Below are positions 56,936 through 64,000 of a DNA stretch of 64,000 nucleotides, piece after piece; positions within the stretch are counted from its first letter, which is position 1, and each line of letters begins with the position of its first letter. Made by a program: the position numbers and the translations under genes. The stretch comes from Algibacter pectinivorans (GTDB lineage Bacteria; Bacteroidota; Bacteroidia; Flavobacteriales; Flavobacteriaceae). The stretch covers positions 186,001 to 250,000 of the forward strand of contig NZ_FOMI01000005.1 of NCBI RefSeq assembly GCF_900112595.1, in the 5' to 3' direction. The notes under the pieces were generated by a model. That model saw nothing but the letters and a program-made list of their open reading frames with translations. It was not told the DNA's origin and made no database searches.

Positions 56936-58237
56936 TTGAGAAAATTAATACAATATATAAACGATAAGGTTTTAATCAAAATTGCCTCGTTGCAAAGTGC
57001 TTCTGTATTTACAAGAATTCTAGGTGGTATACTAACATCTAAAGCTATAGCTATTTTTATAGGTGCAGAAGGTTTAGCTTTAATAGGGAATTTACGAAAT
57101 TTTGTTAGTGCTTTTCAAACTTTAGCAACGGTAGGTTTTTATAAGGGTGTAGTTAAATATATATCGGTTTTTAAAGAAGACACTGTAAACCTTAGTAAAA
57201 TACTTTCCACGAGTTATTATATAGGTTTTATTGCTACAGTAATAACTTCTTTCTTTTGCTATTTTGAAGCAGAATGGATAAACGATGTGATTTTCCCTAC
57301 CTATAATGATTATGCTTACGTAATTCGAATATTTGCCATAGTAATTCCGTTTTATTCGCTTAATATGTTTTCCTTTTCTATAATGAATGGGTTTTCAAAA
57401 TATAAAATACTCATTATAATTAACATTATTGGGCAGGTGCTAAGCGTCGCCATAGCTTTACTATTAATTTTTCAGAATAAAATTGATGGTGCCTTAATAT
57501 CGGTTGTTATAGCAGAATCGCTTATATTTTTAATTACGTTAGTTGGAATAATTAATAGAAAGAGTTTAATTGGGCATATTAAGTTAAGTGTTATTAGCTT
57601 TAATATGTTAAAAAAGCTTAGTCCTTACTCTTTAATGGGTTTGTTTACTGCAGTTTTAATGCCTTTTGTTACTATTGCAATACGCTCTTATATTATTGAT
57701 AATTTAGGTTATAAAGATGCTGGTTTTTGGGAAGCTATGACAAGAATATCCGATTATTACTTAATGTTTGTTAGCTCTTTAATTGTGTTATACCTTTTGC
57801 CTAGATTTACCGAAATTAAGGGTTTTAAAGCCTTTAAAAAAGAAGTGTTAAGTTTTTATAAAACTATAATTCCTATTATGCTTGTTGGTTTATTATTTAT
57901 TTATGTGCTAAGACATTTTATTGTTTTACTTGTTTTTTCCGATGAGTTTGCCCCAGTGGAAGATTTGTTTTTCTGGCAACTTTTGGGCGATTTTGTTAAG
58001 ATTTTATCCATTGTTATTGCATATCAGTTTTTAGCTAAAAAAATGTTTTGGCATTATATTTTAACCGAAGCTTTTCTTGTTATTATACTATATACTACAA
58101 GTGTCTATTTTATTGATTTATACGACAATGTTGAAGGCGCGGTAATTGCTCATTTTGTGAGTTACCTTATGTATTATGGTATTATACTTCTTATTTTTGG
58201 AAGTTCACTTTTCGGTTTAGCAAACCAGGAAAAATAA
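56936..58237 (+). CDS. O-antigen/polysaccharide flippase 1 (Wzx-like)
   Basis: 433 residues with 12-14 predicted helices, no signal peptide. MOP-superfamily features: RILGGILTSKAIAIFIGAEG in the first helices and the conserved C-terminal block GDFVKILSIVIAYQFLAKKM. It would flip lipid-linked sugar units for LPS O-antigen or capsule. The start appears to be TTG at 56936 (no ATG nearby; an AG-rich stretch lies 12-25 bases upstream), noted as unusual. It is followed after 8 bp by a paralogous flippase. Confidence 0.85.
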   Translation: MRKLIQYINDKVLIKIASLQSASVFTRILGGILTSKAIAIFIGAEGLALIGNLRNFVSAFQTLATVGFYKGVVKYISVFKEDTVNLSKILSTSYYIGFIATVITSFFCYFEAEWINDVIFPTYNDYAYVIRIFAIVIPFYSLNMFSFSIMNGFSKYKILIIINIIGQVLSVAIALLLIFQNKIDGALISVVIAESLIFLITLVGIINRKSLIGHIKLSVISFNMLKKLSPYSLMGLFTAVLMPFVTIAIRSYIIDNLGYKDAGFWEAMTRISDYYLMFVSSLIVLYLLPRFTEIKGFKAFKKEVLSFYKTIIPIMLVGLLFIYVLRHFIVLLVFSDEFAPVEDLFFWQLLGDFVKILSIVIAYQFLAKKMFWHYILTEAFLVIILYTTSVYFIDLYDNVEGAVIAHFVSYLMYYGIILLIFGSSLFGLANQEK

Positions 58238-58245
58238 TAAAATAG

Positions 58246-59535
58246 GTGTTTGAAAAAATATTAAACAACACTTTTATAAAAGTGTTTTCATATAATAGTA
58301 TTGTGGTTTTTGGTAAACTACTAACTTCATTTGTAGTATCAAAAGTAAGTGCAGTTTATTTAGGACCTTCTGGTTACGCTATAGTTGGCAATTTTAAAAA
58401 CCTTCTTCAAGGTATTTTAGGTATAACAGCTAGTGGGTTTCAAAGCGGCATTATTAAATATATTGCTGAAAATAAAAACAATACAGGTCAATTAAAAATT
58501 ATTATTTCTTCAGTTATAGTTTTATGTGTTGGTATTTCTTCTATAATTAGCTTATTATTAATAGTGTTTTCAAAAACTTTAAGCGTTTATGTTTTAAAAG
58601 ATGAGTCTCTAGCCTTTGTTTTTAGATGTTTAGCAGTCTTATTACCGTTAGTGTCCTTAAACTTTTTAATTGTGCATATTCTTAATGGTTTGCAGAAGTT
58701 CAAGCTATATACTGCAATTATAACACTAACGAATATTTTTAATGCCTTGTTAACCTTTCTTTTGGTATATTATTTAAGTTTAAAAGGGGCGTTGTATGCA
58801 AGCATAATTATTCCGGCGTTAGGTTTTATAACCAGTTTGTTTTTTAGTGATGTAAGGGAGTTATTAAGTGGTGTATTTAGAAGTATTAAAAATATTACAA
58901 GTGTTTTTTTAAAGTCAATATCTACTTATATTGTAATGGCAATTTATTCTTCCATACTTATAAGCTTGTCATATTTATTTATTAGAAATAAAATTATTGC
59001 AGATTTTAATACATCTATTGCTGGGTTATGGGAAGCCATGAATAAAATATCAGTTTTTTATATGATGTTTTTCTCTTCATTATTTACGCTTTATTTATTA
59101 CCGAAGCTATCAGAAAATAAAACTATTTTGGGGTATAAAAGTATTATGAAGACTTACTTTAAATATATAATTCCGTTTATAATAGTTTTGTTTTTAGTAA
59201 TATTTGTTTTTAGAGTATTTTTGATTAAAATAATTTTAACAGCAGAATTTGAGTCTATTGAGCAGTATTTTTATTTACAACTTATAGGCGATTTTATCAA
59301 AATAATAGCCTTTTCTTTAGCATATCAATTTCATGCTAAAAAAATGGTGACATTCTATTTTGTAACAGATGCCATTTTATATATATCCTTTTATTTAATT
59401 AGTATGTGCTTAATAGAGTATTTTGATTTAATGGGTGTGTTTTATTCTTATATTTTAAGCACGTTGTTATATTTAATTTCGGTCTCTCTTTTTATTTATT
59501 TTAATAACTCAAATTATTTAAAAGAATATGTTTAA
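58246..59535 (+). CDS. O-antigen/polysaccharide flippase 2 (Wzx-like), paralogue
   Basis: 429 residues with about 12 helices. It shares GDFIKIIAFSLAYQFHAKKM with flippase 1, plus a similar N-terminal VSAVYLGPSGYAIVGNFKN region, so it derives from a tandem duplication. The start is a GTG at 58246 in the available frame. It overlaps the next gene by eight bases, so translation is coupled. The presence of two flippases may mean they handle two different sugar units. Confidence 0.85.
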   Translation: MFEKILNNTFIKVFSYNSIVVFGKLLTSFVVSKVSAVYLGPSGYAIVGNFKNLLQGILGITASGFQSGIIKYIAENKNNTGQLKIIISSVIVLCVGISSIISLLLIVFSKTLSVYVLKDESLAFVFRCLAVLLPLVSLNFLIVHILNGLQKFKLYTAIITLTNIFNALLTFLLVYYLSLKGALYASIIIPALGFITSLFFSDVRELLSGVFRSIKNITSVFLKSISTYIVMAIYSSILISLSYLFIRNKIIADFNTSIAGLWEAMNKISVFYMMFFSSLFTLYLLPKLSENKTILGYKSIMKTYFKYIIPFIIVLFLVIFVFRVFLIKIILTAEFESIEQYFYLQLIGDFIKIIAFSLAYQFHAKKMVTFYFVTDAILYISFYLISMCLIEYFDLMGVFYSYILSTLLYLISVSLFIYFNNSNYLKEYV

Positions 59536-61078
59536 ACATGTTAAGTCTATATTTGTTTTAAGTCTTCCGTTAATATTTAAATATATATTCTTACTGCTTT
59601 TTATTGAATGGAATTTGTTTGATTTTAAAGATATTAAAGAGGATTGGCTATTTTTTTTAATAATTATTTTATTATTATTTAATAAAGTTTTTAAAAAACA
59701 GATTTTTGTAGATTTAGTGTGTTTTGTATATATGCTATATCTCATTTTGGAGACAACATCTTATATGGCTGTATCGGCCAATTTTTCATCGTCTTATATG
59801 TACTTGTTATTAGAGTCTAATAAACAAGAGTTAAGTGAGTTTACATCGGCTTATGTAAGTATGCCAATTGTACTGTTTATAGGTATTAGCTGTATTTTGT
59901 TTTTTGTAATTCGTAAACAGAAATTTAAAAGACTTATTAAACATCAATCTATTCTTGGAGTTTTAGGAGTATTAAGTATAATCGTTTTTTTAAAGCTTAC
60001 GGGGTTAATAGAAAGTAATGCGTACCATAATATTGTTAGAGGTACTTACGGTTATTTTGATTTACAGAATAGTGTTAAGTTTAATACTGATATTAAAAAA
60101 GATGATATCAATATTAAATCAGATAATGAAGTGTTGGTGGTAGTTATAGGTGAGTCAACTACAACTAGGCATATGCAACTATATGGATACCATAGAGAGA
60201 CTACACCATATTTGAGCTCTATTAAAGATAGTCTTTTAGTTTATAATAATGTTGTTTCTTCAGATATAATGACAACTAAGGCTGTTCCAAAAATATTAAC
60301 ATCATTGAATTATACAAAAAATAACACTATTGAAACAAACCTCATAGAAGTATTTAACTCTTCAAATTACAAAACATATTGGTTGTCTAATCAAAGGCCT
60401 ATAGGGTACCATGATAATATAGTTAGCCAAATTGCATCATTGTCATCATATTTTAAATTTTTTAATCATGATAATGAGGTTAAAACAATTATACATGATG
60501 AAATATTATTGCCAGAATTTAAACTTATCTTAAATCAAAAGGGTAAAAAAGTTGTTTTTATTAGGTTAATAGGAACACATTTTGATTATATTAATCGTTA
60601 TCCTGATTCATATAATACTTTTGATACTATTTTAGATGTATCTAAAAAAGAAAAGATTATCAATCAGTATGATAATGCTATTTTGTATAATGACTTTATT
60701 GTTTATAAATTTATTAAAGATCTTCAAAAACAAAATAGTAAAAGTGCTTTGCTCTATTTATCTGATCATGGAGAGAATGTCTATGATGATGCAGATTTCT
60801 TTGGACGTTCTGAAGAAGCATTAACTAAAAGTATGTTTGAAATCCCTTTTTTGTTATGGACGTCAGATAGTTTTGAATTCCCTGAAGATTTCGACTATCA
60901 GCCAAATAGAGCTTTTATGGCTGATCATACTTATGAAAGTATTGGTCATGTTTTTGGTGTTATGCATAAAAGTATGGATGCAAATCGAAGTATATTTAGT
61001 AATTCATTTGAACCTCGAAAGCGAAACGTTATAAATGACATTGATTTTGATAATTATTTTTTAGATAATAATAAATAA
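59528..61078 (+). CDS. phosphoethanolamine transferase, CptA-like
   Basis: 516 residues. About five N-terminal helices (to about residue 160) and a periplasmic sulfatase-fold catalytic domain from about 195: VVVIGESTTTRHMQLYGYHR (nucleophile Thr after GES), TTPYLS, later LYLSDHGENVYDD and HTYESIGHVFG as metal-binding segments. The GEST motif and LYGY run match CptA rather than EptA (GET). It likely adds phosphoethanolamine to LPS core sugar (heptose in E. coli CptA). It overlaps the flippase end and touches the GT4 start (TAATG). Confidence 0.8.
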   Translation: MFKHVKSIFVLSLPLIFKYIFLLLFIEWNLFDFKDIKEDWLFFLIIILLLFNKVFKKQIFVDLVCFVYMLYLILETTSYMAVSANFSSSYMYLLLESNKQELSEFTSAYVSMPIVLFIGISCILFFVIRKQKFKRLIKHQSILGVLGVLSIIVFLKLTGLIESNAYHNIVRGTYGYFDLQNSVKFNTDIKKDDINIKSDNEVLVVVIGESTTTRHMQLYGYHRETTPYLSSIKDSLLVYNNVVSSDIMTTKAVPKILTSLNYTKNNTIETNLIEVFNSSNYKTYWLSNQRPIGYHDNIVSQIASLSSYFKFFNHDNEVKTIIHDEILLPEFKLILNQKGKKVVFIRLIGTHFDYINRYPDSYNTFDTILDVSKKEKIINQYDNAILYNDFIVYKFIKDLQKQNSKSALLYLSDHGENVYDDADFFGRSEEALTKSMFEIPFLLWTSDSFEFPEDFDYQPNRAFMADHTYESIGHVFGVMHKSMDANRSIFSNSFEPRKRNVINDIDFDNYFLDNNK

Positions 61079-62160
61079 TGAGCAAAAGAATATGTTTACT
61101 TACTGATAGTTTAAGTTCTGGTGGAGCAGAAAAAATGGTAGCAAACCTATCCATTTCTTTATTTAATAAAGGCTACTTAATTACTATTGTTTCTATGCGG
61201 AATAATATTGATTATGAGTATAGAGGTGAACTCTATAATTTTGGTTTGGATAAGGAAACGAATAGTAAGTTCAATGCCTTTTTAAAGTTTAAAAGCTTTT
61301 TTAGTAAAAATAAGTTTGATGTTATTATTGATCATAGAGTACGTTCGAATTTTTTAAAAGAACTTGTGTTTTCTAGATTAATATTTTCGAAATGCAAAAT
61401 TATTTATTGTGTACATAATTATAAATTAAGTTACTACTTTAGTTTATTAAAATATCCAAAACTTTCTATTTTGCCACATGTAAAAAACGCTCAATTTGTG
61501 TCTGTTTGTAGCGCAATACAATCTTGTTTACTTGAAGAATTAAACCTAAATAGTACAAGGATATATAACTATGTTTTAGTGGAGAAATTGAAAAGAAAAG
61601 CATCTGAAGTTAACGCTATTTATGAAAATAAATATATTATTGGTGTAGGGCGTTTAACTAAAATAAAACAATTTGATGTGTTAATTTCTAGTTATGCTAA
61701 ATCAGATTTACCTAATAAAAATATTAAACTTATAATTTTAGGAGATGGACCTGAAAAGAAGAATTTAGAATCACTTATTTTAGAATTAAAGATGAGTGAT
61801 TATGTAGAGTTAATACCTTTTATGGATAACCCATACAAAATGATACAAGATGCTAAATGTTTAGTGTTAACGAGTAAAGTAGAGGGGTTTCCAATGGTAA
61901 TTATTGAAAGTTTAAGCTTAAGAGTGCCTGTTGTAGCTTTTAATTGTAAAAGCGGGCCTAATGAGATGATAAGGCATAATATTAATGGACTATTGGTTCT
62001 AGATCAAAATAAAGAAGAGCTAACAAAAGCTTTAAATAAATTAATTCTTGATAATTCTTTTTATAAATCTATAAAAGAAAACGTTCAAAATGGTTTGGAG
62101 CGGTTTTCTGAATCTCAAGTTATCGCAGAATGGGTTTATCTTTTTAAAAGCGAAAGATAA
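61078..62160 (+). CDS. GT4-family glycosyltransferase
   Basis: 360 residues. GT-B fold with the N-terminal GGAEKMVANLSISLFNKGY motif, VGVGRLTKIKQFDVLI at the domain junction, and the GT4 E-x7-E region EGFPMVIIESLSLRVPVV. Cytosolic or membrane-associated; retaining transfer from a nucleotide sugar to a growing surface glycan. The last 25 bases overlap the end of the convergent GT2 gene. Confidence 0.85.
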   Translation: MSKRICLLTDSLSSGGAEKMVANLSISLFNKGYLITIVSMRNNIDYEYRGELYNFGLDKETNSKFNAFLKFKSFFSKNKFDVIIDHRVRSNFLKELVFSRLIFSKCKIIYCVHNYKLSYYFSLLKYPKLSILPHVKNAQFVSVCSAIQSCLLEELNLNSTRIYNYVLVEKLKRKASEVNAIYENKYIIGVGRLTKIKQFDVLISSYAKSDLPNKNIKLIILGDGPEKKNLESLILELKMSDYVELIPFMDNPYKMIQDAKCLVLTSKVEGFPMVIIESLSLRVPVVAFNCKSGPNEMIRHNINGLLVLDQNKEELTKALNKLILDNSFYKSIKENVQNGLERFSESQVIAEWVYLFKSER

Positions 62161-63047
62161 AATGATTTTAAGTAATAGAATACCCGAATTGGTAAATAAA
62201 ACTTAATTTTTCTAATAAATGATAAATTTGAAACATCAATTTTTTCTTTATAGAATTTTACAAGTTTATCATTCCTTTCCATCTTGTAAAGAATTAAGAG
62301 TTTAAAATAAATAAAATCAATATAAGGTTTTAACGTGGCTTGATTTTTATTCGTTAAATATTTAGAGTAATCTGGCGGATTTCTTTTTATGCTTGAATTT
62401 GGTGAGGTTAATTGATTATTAAAACCTCTTAAATAATAAATTCTTTTTACTTTATAAAAAGTGATATTGTACTTTAAAAAACACCTTATAAAAAAATCTT
62501 CTTCCTCGCCGTATTTTATAGTCTCATTAAATGCTCCAATATTTTTAAAAACACTTTTTTTAATAACTAAAGCACTTGGGCCAAAAATATTTTTTTTTAA
62601 ACTAAAGTAGTTAGATACAATTTGTATTTGATTAGGCTTGAATGCAGTAGTTGATAAATTTGCCTTTTGTTTTGGTCTTAATACTTTTACTCCTGTAGCT
62701 AATACTTCAGAGCTTGGTTGGTGTTTAATTAAATTAAAAATGCACATTAAATAATCTTCACACCATAAATCGTCTGCATCTAAAAAAGCAATATATTCAT
62801 ATTTAGCATGTTTAATACCAGAATTCCTGGCATTAGATAATCCTTTGTTTTTTTGATTAAAAATTTTAATTCTGGAATCTAAAAAACGCTTAACAACATC
62901 AATACTCCTGTCGGTTGAGCCATCATTAATAATAACGATTTCAAAGTTTTTGTAATTTTGATTTAGTACACTATTTAGAGTGTTTTCAATATAATCTTCC
63001 TTATTATAAAGCGGGATAACTACAGAGAAAAAAAGTTCTTTAAGCAT
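62136..63047 (-). CDS. GT2-family glycosyltransferase
   Basis: 303 residues. GT-A fold: FSVVIPLYNKEDYIENTLNS, NDGSTDRSIDVVKRF, the DxD motif in FLDADDLWCEDY, and a C-terminal EEDFFIRC acceptor-region motif. Cytosolic. It belongs to a minus-strand set with the GT2 upstream and converges with the plus-strand GT4, overlapping it by 25 bases. Confidence 0.9.
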   Translation of the reverse strand: MLKELFFSVVIPLYNKEDYIENTLNSVLNQNYKNFEIVIINDGSTDRSIDVVKRFLDSRIKIFNQKNKGLSNARNSGIKHAKYEYIAFLDADDLWCEDYLMCIFNLIKHQPSSEVLATGVKVLRPKQKANLSTTAFKPNQIQIVSNYFSLKKNIFGPSALVIKKSVFKNIGAFNETIKYGEEEDFFIRCFLKYNITFYKVKRIYYLRGFNNQLTSPNSSIKRNPPDYSKYLTNKNQATLKPYIDFIYFKLLILYKMERNDKLVKFYKEKIDVSNLSFIRKIKFYLPIRVFYYLKSFYLSLLKR

Positions 63048-63051
63048 AATG

Positions 63052-63942
63052 TTATGAGTCTAAATCTTTATAACAGATATATGATAACTTATATAGTTGT
63101 AATATAAACATATTTGGCTTTGAGCCTAACAAATTACGCTCCATTACTTTATTAAACATCTGGTAAAAAAGGCTTATAAAGTAGTTTAATTTATATTTTT
63201 TTAGGTTAATAAATACGGAAAGCAACTTGTTGCTATGCTCAAAAAACATACGGTCATTATAAAGCTTTAATAAGACACTTATAAATTCTTTAACTTTGTT
63301 TAAATACACCTTGTTATCTTCTATTCCAAAATGATACACTTCATTATTTATGTGAAGCACATTAACCTTGTACTCTTTTAATAGCCCTCCAAAAAAAACA
63401 TCTAGACCATAACTTTTTATTTTTATTTGCGAATTTATTTTAGAAAAAATTGACTTTTTAATAAGGAAATTCGCGGAAATAACTATCTGGTAAGGATTTA
63501 AGTTGCGCTTTTTAGCATTAACTTCTTCAAAATTTTTGCCAAAATTATACCGTAAGGTTTTGTTTTTTTGAGGTTTTATATTTTTGTAAGCAAAGCCACC
63601 ATAAATAGCTTCGTAGTTGGAGTTAATATTTTCAAGATGCTTTACAATAAATTTATCAGATTTTGGCATTACATCGGCATCCAAAAATAAAAGCCAATTA
63701 AAGTTTGAATGCTCCGAGAGTATTTGTCTAGATTTTGTTCTACCATTATTTTTATTAGAATAGATAATAGAGGTGTGATCTAGACTGTCTACAAAGGCTT
63801 TGTTTATATCAACAAATTTTGTTGATCCGTCTTCAATACAAATAATTTCAAAGTTAATTTTAGCATTAGTTGCTTGCTTATGGATGTCCTCAACTAAGCT
63901 AGAAATAGAATAATTATAAACAGGTATTAGTATGGATAGCAT
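63052..63942 (-). CDS. GT2-family glycosyltransferase
   Basis: 296 residues. GT-A fold: LSILIPVYNYSISSLVEDIH, EDGSTKFVD, NWLLFLDADVMPKSD with the DxD motif, and NPYQIVISANFLIKKSIF in the acceptor half. It starts at the first ATG (63942), right after the stop of a further minus-strand frame that leaves the window. Four bases separate it from the next GT2 gene downstream, so both are in one operon. Confidence 0.9.
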   Translation of the reverse strand: MLSILIPVYNYSISSLVEDIHKQATNAKINFEIICIEDGSTKFVDINKAFVDSLDHTSIIYSNKNNGRTKSRQILSEHSNFNWLLFLDADVMPKSDKFIVKHLENINSNYEAIYGGFAYKNIKPQKNKTLRYNFGKNFEEVNAKKRNLNPYQIVISANFLIKKSIFSKINSQIKIKSYGLDVFFGGLLKEYKVNVLHINNEVYHFGIEDNKVYLNKVKEFISVLLKLYNDRMFFEHSNKLLSVFINLKKYKLNYFISLFYQMFNKVMERNLLGSKPNMFILQLYKLSYICYKDLDS

Positions 63943-63944
63943 AG

Positions 63945-64000
63945 TTAATTTTTACGTTGCACTACCTCGTAAACCTGATTCTCATCACACTTTAAAGTTT
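63945..64000 (-). CDS. 3' end of an upstream minus-strand gene (cut by window edge)
   Basis: The minus strand is open in one frame from base 64000 to the TAA at 63947-63945 and ends TLKCDENQVYEVVQRKN; the other two frames are closed. The stop is two bases before the ATG of the GT2 gene, as expected for the previous gene of a tightly packed glycosyltransferase operon. Too short to identify. Confidence 0.4.
   Translation of the reverse strand, partial: TLKCDENQVYEVVQRKN

Overview
The window looks like chromosomal DNA of a marine flavobacterium (Bacteroidota, Flavobacteriaceae; genus not resolved). The reasons are low GC, SusC/SusD pairs, type IX secretion (T9SS) C-terminal domains, many SPII lipoproteins, -7 promoter elements of the Bacteroidota form TAnnTTTG, and a tmRNA whose tag reads (A)GENNYALAA.

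1-689 holds two coiled-coil hypothetical genes (the first cut by the edge). 998-34250 is one large polysaccharide utilization locus (PUL): a divergent AraC regulator, a SusE/F-like surface lipoprotein, SusC, SusD, two GH30-like enzymes, a clan GH-A enzyme of uncertain family, three S1 sulfatases, a sugar-porter MFS transporter, an SGNH esterase, two paralogous GH2 enzymes, a cytosolic DUF5107-TPR protein, a GH16, a T9SS-secreted jelly-roll-like protein and a LacZ-type GH2. The target is probably a sulfated algal glycan, perhaps galactan- or arabinogalactan-like; the exact substrate cannot be read from sequence alone. Three promoters in the locus share one geometry: two TGTCyAT-type half-sites 21 bp apart, the second starting 28 bp before a TAnnTTTG-type -7 box. 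This fits an AraC-family activator and is the most interesting signal in the window.

34348-38159 (minus) holds an FN3-type lipoprotein and a large BNR/Asp-box T9SS protein. 38393-44325 is a second AraC regulator divergent from a complete trans-4-hydroxy-L-proline catabolic set: deaminase, semialdehyde dehydrogenase, 4-hydroxyproline epimerase and D-amino-acid oxidoreductase. ssrA (tmRNA) lies on the minus strand at 44600-44991.

45263-56573 is mostly housekeeping: a saccharopine/alanine dehydrogenase-like enzyme, an SDR without an ordinary start codon, small membrane proteins, CreD with a winged-helix regulator and two matching palindromes, a DUF1801 protein, a CDGSH protein, an outer-membrane protein, KdsA and TypA/BipA. 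Four copies of a GC-richer intergenic repeat are scattered from 40.3 to 54.2 kb. 56936-64000 is a surface-polysaccharide/LPS region: two tandem flippases, a CptA-like phosphoethanolamine transferase, a GT4 and, convergent to it, two GT2 glycosyltransferases.
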